Origin: Ricinus communis | Taxonomy: Eukaryota; Streptophyta; Magnoliopsida; Malpighiales; Euphorbiaceae | Direction of reading: 5' to 3' | DNA: 64,000 bases | NCBI RefSeq assembly: GCF_019578655.1 | Contig: NC_063265.1 | Coordinates: forward strand, 3,196,501-3,260,500 | Shown: in pieces, positions 46,243-58,900 of the stretch | Numbering within the stretch: position 1 is the first letter of the stretch | Layout of the letters: the number at the start of each line of letters is the position of its first letter | Translations under genes and position numbers: made by a program | Notes under the pieces: model-generated | Told to the model about the DNA's origin: nothing | Database searches by the model: none | The model's input: the letters and a program-made list of their open reading frames with translations, nothing else

Positions 46243-46702
46243 CCAATATTAGGGTAAGATACATAAATAGTACTATAATTATAGCTATTGTATCCATTTG
46301 GTACCTAAAATCAATAATCACAAATGATAGTATCTCAACTGACCAACGATAAATCAGGCTACACTTTTCGATTACTATGTAATGATGTGGCAATTAGATT
46401 CTCAGACTAACTACCATAACATTTCTTATTTGGACACAACTAATCCTAGTTAGATGTTGAACATTCTCTCAGCTCCTTTACCTTGCAATTGCATTTGGAG
46501 GATTAGAATTTTTATTATTATGATTAATTATGTACAAATCAACTAGAGAAAGAATCTGGTTGCCATATCAACACAAGTGCCGTAAAGTATAAAGGTACAC
46601 CCGCTTGATTCATTAATAGTGACTTCGAGTATTATTTCTTATGATGATTGAGTCAAAATACTAAAAGAATATAAATGACATAGTTATGGTTTTATTTATG
46701 CT
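46243..46702. mobile_element. Inverted-repeat element (MITE-like) beside the hAT remnant
   Basis: The left arm reads GATACATAAATAGTACTATA, then ATTATAGCTATTGTATCCAT. The reverse complement of the right arm (46665-46700) reads AAGCATAAATAAAACCATAA, then CTATGTCATTTATATTC. The match is imperfect but extends over about 40 bp. The C-run at 46709-46720 lies just outside. No target duplication was confirmed. Confidence 0.45.
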
Positions 46703-47351
46703 TTTTAACCCCCCCCCCCCAATATTACTATTTGAACCAATCAAATACTAAGCATATAATCGGGTTATTATTGTTTCAACTTTATCACCCATTTCTTAGT
46801 TTTTAAAAACTATTATAAATCCCATTAAAGCATAACTTAACATAAGCCAATTATATTTATAACAAAGATTTATAATAACAATAACAAGTAATAAATAATT
46901 GAGATTATCATCATCTTTTCAATAATTTGTTCAATTTATTCTCTATTTGGATAGTCATAGAGTCTACAAGTATATTCCCACTACTCACTAAGGAAAAACA
47001 TTTGATATGATATACAAAGAATTGAAAAATTAGGAAGTGACAATATAACTCAAAAAATTAACAAGTACTATAGCACTATTCCAATTATCTCTATTCGAAG
47101 GATAAGTTCTTATTTTTATTAAAATAGGAGATGTACTTTGAATCTTCAATTTCTAATTTGTCAAGAGCCTTTTCACACTTCTTGATATTTTTAAACATTT
47201 TATAGGTAAATTTTATTTAGTTTCAATATCAAGACAAATAAGGCCCTTACTTTATATATTGACTTCTCTATACTTGAATACCTCGAAGGAGATGGTTTTA
47301 CATACCTTATTACATTTTTTATTTTCAGAATTGATTGATTTTAGGAAAAAC

Positions 47352-47636
47352 CCATTATTAAGCCCTTGAAATTTTCTGTTTTATTTTATTAAGCCCCGTA
47401 GATATTTAGTTTGTTTTATTCAACCCTTGTACTTTTATTTTTAGTTTTATTAAAGACTTTTTATACATATTCCATAAGATTTTTGTATGTTCTATTGAGT
47501 TCTTGTATTTTTATTTTTCCTTAATTAAAAACCATTAGATACTTAATAAAAGAAAAAAAAAGTATAAGGACTTAATGAAATAAAATAAAAAATTAAAGGG
47601 CTCAATAAAATAAAACTGAAAAGTTAAAGGGCTTAA
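47352..47636. mobile_element. Inverted-repeat element of about 285 bp
   Basis: The left arm reads TTATTAAGCCCTTGAAATTT, then TCTGTTTTATTTTATTAAGC. The reverse complement of the right arm (47590-47636) reads TTTTTAAGCCCTTTAACTTT, then TCAGTTTTATTTTATTGAGC. The terminal match runs more than 40 bp with few changes. It is a fold-back/MITE-type element with long arms; target duplication was not resolved. Confidence 0.75.
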
Positions 47637-48800
47637 AAATGTATCTTGCCTTGATTTTATTCATCTAAACCCTCTTTAAGAATAGGATTCAAAATATAAG
47701 CATATCTCACACCTAATGAATTATAATCCCCAATTTAGCTAACAAGTTTCAACCATCTTACTAATTGTCTCCCCTTTATAATTTAGAATTAAACAAGACT
47801 TCAAATTTCTTTTTCTTTGTAAGCTCATTCATTACCAATCTAATACACATATAATTAAGTTTATGGATTGATGACTAAGTGTAAATGGTAAGACATACAC
47901 ATTGAGATTGTAGTATACATATTTCAGTTTTAATTTATCTCTTTCACGATATTTATCACGATGCCATATTCACATATAATAGACTCCTATAATTAATATG
48001 CTTGATGAATAAAAGTATTATTAAGTACTAAAAGTAGTAACTTATTAAGTTATGTAATCAAAAACTTAAAATAGTTAGTGAACAATACACTTGAAGCATA
48101 CTGCATTACATAAGTTTAAAAACTAACAAAGTTATTATATAAGATTGAATTTATATTCTAATTAAATATTTAATTTTTGATTCAATTAATGATTATAAAA
48201 TATATACAGATACTGTAAAAATGACTTTTAATGTCTTTCCATATCAGTATGCTCGTATTCTAGATTTTCTTGAAATATCTCTTGCAACAATCAATAATTA
48301 TAAAGAATTTTTTTTAAAAAATTATTAATTATTGAATTAATTATCGTTCTTTATATGAGATGCCAAAGAAGAAAGTTTACATGGAATTTTAGATTTCATA
48401 TTCATAAAATTCCAATTTTAGATTTAGGGCATTTTAAGAATGATTTTGAACTTTTGGTTTGAAGTGTTAAACCAAATCAATTATTAATTTAAAAACTTGA
48501 CCCAATCAAATCTTAATATGCAGCCCTACAATTCAATCAATAATTTAAAATATTAGAAATTTATAAATTAGATTGGGTGTGAATTGATTATACCATAAAT
48601 TCAAAGCTCGTCCACTAAGTCAACCGAAGAAAAATTTTAAAAGAAAAAAGAAAGTCAACCGAATAAAAAATCTACGCCAAAATAGAAAAACTAAAAATAA
48701 ATTTTGGAAAAAAGGAAAAGGAAAATTGGAGGCAAACAAGCGCAACGAAAGGCCTAAGAAGCGGAATAAAAGCTTTGACTACTTCTTCTTCTTCTTCTCT
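47637..48800. other. Intergenic DNA and promoter region of the coiled-coil gene
   Basis: No gene is recognised up to the coiled-coil gene. A CTT repeat (CTTCTTCTTCTTCTTCTCTA) at 48783-48802 lies about 200 bp before the start codon and is typical of plant 5' leaders or core promoters. No clear TATA box was chosen. Confidence 0.45.
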
Positions 48801-49001
48801 ATCATTCCTCCAATTCAACAGAGAATAAAGAAAAAAAATGCACTTTCTTAATTCGGTTCGCTTATTCAAATATCTATAACCGATAAGAAACAAAATCTTA
48901 AATAATTTTTTTCTTTCCATATATATCTGATAGTCAAATTCATAATTTTTCTTTTTTGATCGGAGAAAAGAAAAAAAGAAAAGAAATAAAAGAAACGAGC
49001 A

Positions 49002-52000
49002 ATGTCGTGGTTAAGAGCGGCGGTACACAGAGCAGTAGAAGCAGGAGGAAAGACAACATCCTTAACTCGCACCGTCCGTAACTACGCCGACTCCGTTGTC
49101 CTCCATGCTGGGAATGCCGTCGCTGAAGGGGCCAAGATCATCCAGCACCGCTTAGTAAATATTAATCAACGTTTGTTTCTTATATTATTATTATTGTTAT
49201 AAAAATGTTGAAAATATTGATTTGGTGGTGAATTCAGGGGGCAGGGAATTCGAAAAGTTTTAGGCTGACAGTGAAAAGATTAGAGGAAGTATCAGTGTCA
49301 TGTAGAGGGATAGAAAGAGTTCAGTTATTGAGAAGATGGTTAGTTGCACTTAAAGAGATTGAGAGATTGTCGTCTTCAGCTTTTTCTGACAACAATTCTG
49401 ATGACCAAATTCTCTCTGACGAATCTAAGGATTCTCCTAGAAAACCCACTATGGTAAACTTTATTTGGTTTTCTCTCCTTTTAATGTACATGTTTTTGGG
49501 CCCGCCTCTGTCCTCGAATGATTTTAGGTCAAATTTGTTAAGAGTATGTGATCATTATTACTAACATTAAAAAGATGACTGTTGAGTGGAATGTTTTCAA
49601 TGTTCATCTTTTTGCGCCACTTATGTAATATATATAAATTTGAAATAGAAATAAGGTGCACATAACTACGTTTCAGACTTCACATATTGCGGGTTTCTAT
49701 TATGTCTAATTTGTTTTGGATGTGGACAGATTTATTATGTGGACCCTGAACTTGGTACGATGAATTTTCATAATCTTTTTCTTTATAGTCAAGCTCTTGA
49801 AGGCATAACGTTGTCTATGGTAAGTTCGTTTGTATTCTTTTTGGTATTAGTTTTTAACACTGCTAAGTCTCATGGATAATCATCTGGCATTTTAATGTTT
49901 GGCACCAATAACTTAGGATTTAGATCAATGTGCATGTGCTTTTTGTTTGTTGGTTCAATTTTACTAGGATGCAGAGGATATTGCATTCAAAATTATCATC
50001 TCTGATGTAATGCAAATTTGTCTGTTCCAATTGCTCACAGTGGAATGCAACTATTAGAATCAATCAATTCAACTATGAGCAGTCTATTGATTTGCATACA
50101 CAATGAAGTTGTTATATTGTGCCTACTTTTTAAACCTTATTAAGCTTGAACTAGATCTTGGACTGTTTTCTTAAATTAAAGAAGCTGTTATTCTTATTAT
50201 TTGTGAGCTAACTTGTGATATCTTCCAACAACATGTGTTAACATGCATGACCGTCTTGGTGGAGATAATATAGAGCACTGTAGATTGAAAACAATGTATT
50301 GCAGAAACTGACAATAAGAAAAGACTTAGCTTGGTGTTTGTGAATGTAGATTGCTTATCATGAAACTCAGTTCAACTGAGTACTTTATTTGCACTAAGCA
50401 AATAAAGTGGATACTAGTTTGTTTACACATTCATTTATAATTGGTGTTTTGCTGTACTGGGAACTATGGCTACTTACTGCTAATTGAGGTTGCTTTTCCC
50501 ATATGGGAAGTTTGTCCGCTTTCCATGTGGGAAGTCTTCATAGATTGAGATAGGTCATATATATGCCCCTGAGTTGATAGTGCAGCAAATCTTGGATTTC
50601 CTCACATGTCACTTTCTTCTCATATTCAGGACTCTTGATTGATCGTTCTTTTACTTTGTTATTGCTTCCTAGCTCTTCCTGTTCTGATAATAAAAGATGT
50701 AAATGATATTTTTAGTCTTCTTGAATTTAATAAGTTTAGGATAAATTAAATTGCTCGTTAAATTTTCCAGACTGCAGTTGTTTGCCAGTAGTTCAGTTAT
50801 GTTATTCTATACTCATGTCTGTGATTATTGTCATGAAGATTATTAGATTTCTGGAGAAACGTTATGAAAAGTGGTACTTAAGAATAAAATTAATGGTTTT
50901 TTCTGGCACAAGCAGTTCCAAAAATTGGCATATATTGGATTGAAATTTGGCAGTAACTAAGACTACTCATTTATCTTTTCCTTTTAATTCAGTGCCATTG
51001 ATCAAACATTTGGCTGGGCTTTGTATTTGCTGATCCATTGAGTTTAACCGCAGGTTATCTCTTTTGTATGACTCAGATTCTTGAAGCACCAAATAAGGAA
51101 GAAGTTTCATTGCTCCTGGAGATATTTGGGTGACTCTTCTCACCACCTTTTTTAGAAAAACTTTGCTAATTTTGAATTTTCTATCATCAATTAGTTAAAA
51201 ATATCTTTGGTTCATATAATGGACTCCACTGGGTTGAATGGATGAAAGGGATACATATAGCCAATCCCAACTACTTTGGTATTAAAGCTTTGTTGACTTG
51301 ATATGATCATGGCGAGGAGAAAAAGAGCTTATCAAGATTCTTAGTTTTCAGCCTGCTATTGTTGAATTACTAGTAAATTTCTTTTTGGTTTTATTATATA
51401 CAGGCTATGTCTTGCGGGAGGAAAGGAAGTCCACAAAGCAGTTATGAGCAGCATACAGGATTTGGCGTCAGCATTATCTAGCTACCAAGATGAAATATTG
51501 GTAAGGAAAGGTTGCAAATGCTTTCACATTCTCTTGTTGCGGAGATCTTAATTTAAAGAGATGCTATGTTGATTTAAAGATTAGATGCTCCAATAAACTG
51601 GATTGTGGATACATGATAGAATTTTTATATCTATATTATAAAGCATGTTTTTTGAAGCTTATTGACTTCATGCTGCCATCGGGAATCACCAGTTATTCCT
51701 TTTGCAAACATCTGGTCCTTTAGGTTTTGGTTTACAGTGTAATACCTCTGTAGGGAAATGCCTTGTGTTAAATATTAGTGATGAAAGTTGACATCATTCC
51801 TCAGCAAGGGAACTTTCCTGTGTTATATTTAGAATGGTTGTGGTACCTACTTCCACTAAAGGATGTATAGTTTTGGTATCAAGGGAAGATGTAGAGTTTG
51901 AGATTCAGTGGATTTATCTTTGTTTTGCAATAATGTGCTTTACAACGTACTTTCACTTTGTTGAGCATTTAAAATTCCTTTTATCTGCAGTATAAGTGTA

Positions 52001-55000
52001 ATAGTGAATTCAGACTTGTTAGTGTTCAGGTTATGTGTCTAATATATCTATGAGAGCAAAGTTGCAATATCTTTGGATAAAAGTTTTTAAAGTATCAATT
52101 TAAATCAGCTTATTAAGTTTTTGTTAAATTATTGTATATTTTGCTATTAATTTAAGATCACAGGAATGCCATGTTGTTGGCTGGTTCTGAAACCACAATA
52201 TACTGATAACATGACTGTATTCTTAACCCTTGCTTTTTTGATCTTAACCTTTTAGATTGGAGAAGAGTGAGATTGTTTAATATCCTTTCAAAATTGTTAG
52301 AAGCTTTACCTTTCTTTGACTCGAGCAAGAAAATCTTTTTAACTGATTTGAAGGAATTTGATTGTACAATATGTTCGAAAGAGTTGGGGAACATTAAGGC
52401 AGGAGTTAGTGAAAATTATCAGTTATTCTGTTTTTGGTATTATTTCTGACTTTAAATGGCCTGCTGTCTGAGTGGACATTTAGTCATTAATGGATTTCCA
52501 TGTTGCCTCATTTCCAAAACTTGAATGATTAACTCTCTTATCAGCAAAGATCTCAACAACATCATCCTGCATTCTGATGTAAACCCTCATAATTGAACGT
52601 CTTACAGTGTAACTGTAGCACAAGATGCAAATTTCTTTAACTTATGGCTTCCCTCCTGCTCCTTTCTCTTAGATAAAGCGAGAAGAGTTACTCCAGTATG
52701 CTCAAGGTGCGATTACAGGTTTGAAAATAAATGCTGATATTGCAAGGTGATTAAGAAAATCTTACTTATATAATCAATTCTTGTTTTTATATTGTAATAA
52801 TTGTTACACAGACATTGTAAATGCTTGCTTTTAACTGTTCTCTGCCCTCAGAATAGATGCTGAAGCCTCCAGTCTAGTGGAGAAACTTGATAATATGAAG
52901 GCATTCCATCAATCACCAGATGAGGCTTTGGAACAATCATCTAAAGAAACTACTTCAGCAATGACAAAGGTTAGATGGTTGTGTGATTGGTTCTTAATTT
53001 CTAAAGAGTTGGCATTTGATTTATTAGAATACTTGGTATTTGAACCATTTTTGCAATTTTTATTTTTTCTTGATTCTTAATATTTAGTGAACCTCAGCAT
53101 TCATTTTTCATTTACAGGTTAAGAGCTTATAGTAAGTTTTGGCTTTCTTTTTGTCTGGACCTGTTTAACTATCAATTTAGGTTCATAATTTATTTATTTA
53201 TTATTATTATTATTTTTTTTTTTTCTTTTTGCTTATTCTTCTTAGTAGTATTTTGTTTAAATATGTCAACATATAATATCATCATTCTCATAACTGGTTT
53301 TGCATTTTACAGACTTCATATTTTCATAACATGCTGGCATCTTTCTCGTAACTGGTTTTTTGCATTAACCTTTATGGATCAAAGTTCTTTTGTGCTTACT
53401 TGTTTATTTAGCTTAGGTACCATAGTTGTATGCTAAAAGCCTAAATTTTGTTATATGTGGACATGTGGTTCATATGATCATCTACATGGAAAAGTAAAAT
53501 ATTAAAGCAAAGGTTGTTTTAACCAGTCATATCAATTAAGATTTTAAATCTGTTATCACATCCTCAGGTTTCATCATCAAGTTGTTTTTAAGTCTTTCCA
53601 ATGCTGTATCTGGAAGTTTTAAATAGTACTATAGTATTAATATGCATCTGATTGCTTCTCTTTTTTCCTTCATGCAGGCTTTTGAAGACAGACTTGGACA
53701 GATTGAACTGTGCTCCACATTGGAGGCACTTTTATTAAAGAAAAAATCTTTGACCAATGGAGATTCTCCAGAGTTGCATGCTGAAAAGGTTAATTTAATT
53801 TTCTATGATATCAGTGAACCAATTTTATCTGCACTGCAATTACGACATGCTATGATATATCATATATGGTAATGTGTTAGGCAATGAAGGGGGAACATGT
53901 CTCTAGGATGAGTTTTGCAGATAAGAGAATGCTGAGATGGATGTGTGGGGGCATACGAGAATGAATAGAGTCCGTACTGAGTGTATTAGGGGAAAGGTGG
54001 GGCTGGTTTCTACTGAAGAGAAGTTGAGGGAATGTAGATTGAGATAGTTTGGACATGTGAGTCGCAGGCCTCTTGATGTTACAGTTAGAAAGGTAAACAT
54101 ATTAAGGTAGACAAAGTGAAGAAAGGAATGGGTAGTCCTAAAACTAAACATGAAGAGAAGTGGTACAAGATGATCTAGTGGCCTTGCCCAAAATTGTTTG
54201 GAGTGGAGAAAGAGAATCCATATAGCCAACCCAAATTAACTTGGATTAAAGCTTGGTTAAGTTGATTTGAGCTTGTATCAATAAGCCAATTGGACCATTA
54301 ACTTTTTCCTGTAAACTTTTTTTACATTTTCTTATTCATGGTTGACTCTCAGAAGTTATTCAGTTCTTCTTAAAGCTTCAAGTTCACTATTAAAATTGAG
54401 CAGTGCATGAGACTGAGGAGTTTCTTTAACCAGAGTGTCATGCCAAATCATCATTAATATGTACTATCCTGATGAGCTCTTTAATACTGTTGTGGAGGAG
54501 CATCCACAATTATATCTCATAACTTATACATTGTAAAAGATCTCTATGGTTTGATTTTATGTACCACAACTCCACTTAACTGAACCTTGGTCCCCAGCTA
54601 GTGGGGGGATATTGTTGCAATTTCATTCCCAATCCTTGGAGTACTTTGATTTATAAACAAAAATAAATCATTTCAGATTTTTGGTTATTGTAATTTCAAT
54701 GCTACTCTTTAGGTGGTTTGAGCTCTAGTTGCTAGGTAGTGTCAGAAAACTATAAGCATTTTTATGCTGTGTAAATACTTACCATAGTGACAAAAACATC
54801 TCAACTTTATGCTTCAACATTATGGTATGACTTTCAGAAAAGTCCTTCATAACGAATACAAACTTTCTTGTTACTAATACCCATACATCACTGTACCTCA
54901 GAAACTTGTTAAAGATTTTATTCATTCCAGAACTGTAAACATTTAGTATTAAAAAAGTTTTGTTAAGTCATTAGCACACCCTTGTATTTTGGTTACCAAT

Positions 55001-58000
55001 TGGAAAAAGGATTTCGGTTGCAACTTGGCATTTTGTGTTTCCTGACTTATATTGGCTACATATGCTACTACTTTACTGTTAATAAGCTATGCTATATTTA
55101 TTTTGCAGGTTGATAAATTGAAAGTTCTATCAGAGTCTCTGCTCAACTCAACATCAAAAGCTGAAAGACGTATATTAGACCACAGGTCCAAATTGCATCC
55201 ACAAGAATTTCAATGCACTTGAACTCATGTATATGCATGCCTGTGGATATCCATTCGGTTCTCTCCCAGTATGTGATTATTTGGGATTCGTCACTAGGAG
55301 GGACTGAACTTGTTATATGTTGAAATTGATAAGTTTGTACTCTTTTGCTAGGGAGAGGTGCTCAGAGTTTTCATTTGTTTAACAGAACTTTTTCTCACTG
55401 CGTTCATTATAGCATACAAGACAACTGCGAAATGCTTTTTCTTAATTTTCTATTTTTATCTTTCACTTGTGTGTTGTTATGATTGTTGAAACTTCAGACT
55501 CAGTGCAAGACATATTGATTTTTAAGATAAATGTTTAAGCAGGTCTCAGAAAGAAGAAGCACTCAACTTTCGTGTGGCTAAATCTGGTGAAGTTAGCCAG
55601 CTTGAAAAGGTACTCCTTAAAAGATTGATGCCTCCATTTTAATTAAATTTGCAGCAATGTATTGATTCGTTTTATGTTGCTCTCTTCCTGTGATGCATCA
55701 TGAGTTTGTTATTTGATATTAGTCATACTGAGACTAGTCTGAAACAGTGTAGTGTTTGTTAAAAACAACTGTTAAAAATTTGTTACAATGGAATGAATTG
55801 TGATTTCACTTTTGTTATCTTGGAGTAAACTATCTGAATTCTTAGGCAAGTATAGAGTCTACTTTCTTGTTGTACATTCCTGCCTGTCCAGTACTTGTAG
55901 ACTATACTGATACTTGCACGCACAAGGTTCCTTACATGGCTTGAAAAAGCTACAATAATCTTATTATTTACCAAAGATCAGGGGTTGGGATTGGTCCTGT
56001 GTATCAATTATATCAAGCCAGAGAAGCAGAACTGATACAACCAATTTCTTCATGGAAGTTGCTAATAAATAGCATATCCAGGAAATAGATCATTTGAATG
56101 AAGAGAAAAATCTTGAATCTATATATTATAGATAAATAGATTTCTAGATTAAGTCCAATTAGCTCAGAATAGGTTAAATTAATGTGATACATTATTTTCA
56201 ATATTTATGTGAATGTATTGAGGAAAAATTAAGCAAAAGAGTTAATTCAATAATCGTTTAATTCAAGATTAAAAGAAAAGGTTTTTGACAATGAACTGTA
56301 ACTAATAATTGAGTAAGAAAAAAAGTTTTTCATCTTTCACATGACTGAGAGAGTGTGTACTGTCTCAAATGAAGTATGATGTAACATTTGTCTGCTGAAG
56401 GAAGATAATCATCTTACTGCAATGTACTGAAAATTTTCCCTGGATATTTTAGGAATTGGCTGTCGAGATTGAAAATCTTGAGAAGCAAAAGGAGGAACTT
56501 GAAGCTGCATTGAAAAAAGTAATATTTCATTCAAATGTTTTTGTGTTTTTTTTTTTCTAAATGAAAATACAGTTTTGGGAGATATTGTCTCATCAAAATA
56601 TTTTATTTAGCTATTCGTGGTCTTCTACCATTCATACTCGTGGATATTCTCAGGCACTGTATATAATTATGCTTGAGTGTTAGATCAAACCACCAAATGT
56701 CAGTCACAGAATTCCTTCAATTTGTTGTATCAATCCCAATGGATTACTTCCATTCCCTTCTGTTACATTCTTTGGCTGCACATTGATGTAGGTCAGTAAC
56801 TCATTGAATGCTGCTCGGGTTCGACTAAGTAATGCCAGGGAAGAACGAGAACAGTTTGATGAAGCTAGCAATCAGACTCTAGTGCACTTGAAAACCAAGG
56901 TATTTTTGCTTTTATTCATCTTAATTGACTTTATATTATGAGGACCAAAATCTAGTTTTAAATTCATGGTCCACAAGAAAGTTGTGGAGCACATATATTG
57001 GCTTTATAGAGTGCATGGATTTTGTTCTTAAAATTTCCTTGATTTGCAGGAAGATGAGCTCGCAAGATCAATATCTTCATGTAGAGTAGAAGCAGATATT
57101 GTTAATACATGGATAAAATTTTTAGAAGATACTTGGGCACTGCACACCAAATTTTCTCAAGAAAAGGAAAAGCAGGTCAAGTATGTGCATTTGCTTTCCA
57201 CTGTTATTCTGCTGTGTCTGAGGCAGCTGTTCGATAGATTACAAAATAAAAGAGAAATTTTGTTTAGTTTTTCCATTATTGATTGGTCAATCTTGTGTGT
57301 CATGCATTTCTTTGTATTTGATATTCTTTTCTCATTTTTTTCTACATTTGCATGTTGAAGTGCTGAGTTGGAGAGATATGGAGATTATTTGGTGAATTTG
57401 GTTATTCATCTTCTTACATCATACAAGGTATACATACTCATCCTTCCTGGATTTTTCATTTATAATGATATGCTCTGAACTGCAGTCTGTAATAGTTATG
57501 TGATTAATATGTTTATCTCGTTACTGGCGTGCACACACATTTCTAATCAGGAACTGCTGGAGCCTTCCATCACCCGCATTAGAGGAGTTGTTGGGGACTT
57601 GAATTCGTTTCAAGGGTATTATGCTGTGTTTCTTTAAAGATTTCTGTACGCATTTAAATTCAACCTCAAACTGCTGTTTTATATCAGGTCACAAATAGCA
57701 CCTACTATAAAGGATGAAGATTCAAAAGCAATAAACCAAAGAAAAAACCTTGAAAAGGAATACCTGAACTTGGAAGTCAAAGTATGTTTCCTTTTATTTT
57801 TCTCTGATGAAAAAAGTCATACTTGCTGTTGCATCTCAATTTGATTTGCTCTGTATTCATATTTGTTAATTCAATTACTAGTTCATGTGTTAGAGACCAA
57901 CTTCCCCCCACTTTAAGTTTGCTTAAAGCCCTGGTCCATACTGTTAAATTCTGATTGTTAGACTTCAATGGCTTTACTGTGGTTCGGAAGTGCAACTGTT

Positions 58001-58588
58001 TTTATGTTCAGTTAGCTGGTGTAATATCTATTATTTAGCATCCTTTACTTCCATGTTATGTCAGTTTTTGACCATCTTCAGCATGCTGAATGGCGTGAAA
58101 GAGCAGTATCAGATCGCAAGTAAAGGCATTTCCAGGTATGTCTTGCTTTCATCTTTATATCTTCATGTTCACCAGTCCATTGTTATATTTATTGAGGTAT
58201 CCCTAAAGATGAGATATTGGACACTCGATTCAGGAAAGATGATGAAAGAGTCAAAGAGCTATTTAATGCCCTTGAGAAATCAAAGGAGGAGTATGAGTCC
58301 ATAGAGAGACCAGTTCTGAAAGTCGACTCTCCTAAACAAAGATCAGATTCACCATCCAGTTCCCCTGACAGTCCATTTCCTATTTCCAAGCAGGCATCTG
58401 ATATTCCAGAAAGCAAACATGACAAGAAAACCGAATTATCCATAGATAATGGACAAAAAGTACCAGCAGTGGTGGAGCTGGAACAGTTAGATTCTGAACT
58501 TGGGAAAGATGACACAGACTACTTGTCAGAAGAGATCGGTGAATGGGTGTTTGATGAACTTGAAAAGGAATTAAAAGCGACCAGCTGA
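49002..58588 (+). CDS. Large coiled-coil protein, 18 exons, 670 residues
   Basis: Exons with GT-AG limits: 49002-49154, 49238-49453, 49730-49819, 51077-51129, 51404-51500, 52673-52746, 52852-52969, 53678-53788, 55109-55185, 55543-55609, 56453-56518, 56792-56899, 57050-57180, 57361-57427, 57551-57615, 57688-57781, 58065-58135, 58234-58588. All phases join, giving 670 residues from [17 protein letters not shown] to KELKATS. The N-terminus ([20 protein letters not shown]) may form an amphipathic helix; [20 protein letters not shown] follows. Residues of about 250-530 are rich in Glu, Lys and Leu with coiled-coil character ([20 protein letters not shown]). The C-terminal 110 residues start with [20 protein letters not shown], then a Ser/Pro-rich linker ([11 protein letters not shown]) and an acidic end ([15 protein letters not shown]). 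No signal peptide or membrane segment. I recall a single-copy Arabidopsis homologue of similar length but not its function. Exon 17 start is chosen by homology and phase. Confidence 0.9.
51234..51302 (+). repeat. RTE-type LINE 3' tail in intron 4
   Basis: TTGAATGGATGAAAGGGATA, then CATATAGCCAATCCCAACTA, then TTGGTATTAAAGCTTTGTTG matches the last bases of the larger RTE-type fragment in intron 8 (54196-54270). The sequence encodes the usual C-terminal W...IHIA.P remnant, followed by the 3' end. Same orientation as the gene. Confidence 0.65.
53895..54270 (+). pseudogene. RTE-type LINE C-terminal fragment in intron 8
   Basis: In two frames it reads [11 protein letters not shown], then [29 protein letters not shown] and [16 protein letters not shown]. 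This is the C-terminal signature of plant RTE-type LINEs (ML RWMCG..., LRWFGHV.RRP). One frameshift separates the two parts and a TAG replaces the Trp codon in RLR(W)FGHV. It ends with ATATAGCCAACCCAAATTAA and CTTGGATTAAAGCTTGG. 5' truncation is severe. The long minus-strand open frame over it (53903-54229) is an artefact. Confidence 0.82.
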
Positions 58589-58900
58589 CCATTTAATAAT
58601 GAAACGTGTCTGTTGCCTATACGTACGTTTGTTGACGTCGTAATCTTGTAACAATGAGATATTCTGACAAGCCCTGGAAAGGCCTTTTGTTTTCTCCTTC
58701 CAATTTTTTAATAGGGTTCAAGTTCTATATGTTTCACTGAGTGAATGTCTCAATAGTTCCCCGCAAGTTAAATGGGGAATTCACTCGGAAAGATGGATCA
58801 AAAGTTTATAGATCCATAATTATGTAAAAATTCTCTATACAAATACATCTTATACCAAAGTATGATTTTCCTTCTTTTCCTTCCGATTTCCATGTGATAC
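58589..58900 (+). other. 3' UTR of the coiled-coil gene
   Basis: The T-rich sequence after the TGA stop includes TTGTAATCTTGTAAC-like motifs (58639-58655) and AATAGGG near 58711. A poly(A) site probably lies within about 300 bp but cannot be fixed. Confidence 0.45.

Noticed and set aside
53116..53132. Possible micro-exon between TTTACAG and GTAAGT near 53118
   Set aside because: The 14 bases would shift the frame, while joining exon 7 to exon 8 directly keeps it (…AMTK then AFEDRL).
53903..54229. 108-codon minus-strand frame
   Set aside because: It overlaps a clear plus-strand RTE LINE relic and has no recognisable domain.
58189..58592. Minus-strand open frames of 108 and 70 codons
   Set aside because: They are antisense to the last exon of the coiled-coil gene, whose Ser/Glu-rich coding keeps the other strand open.
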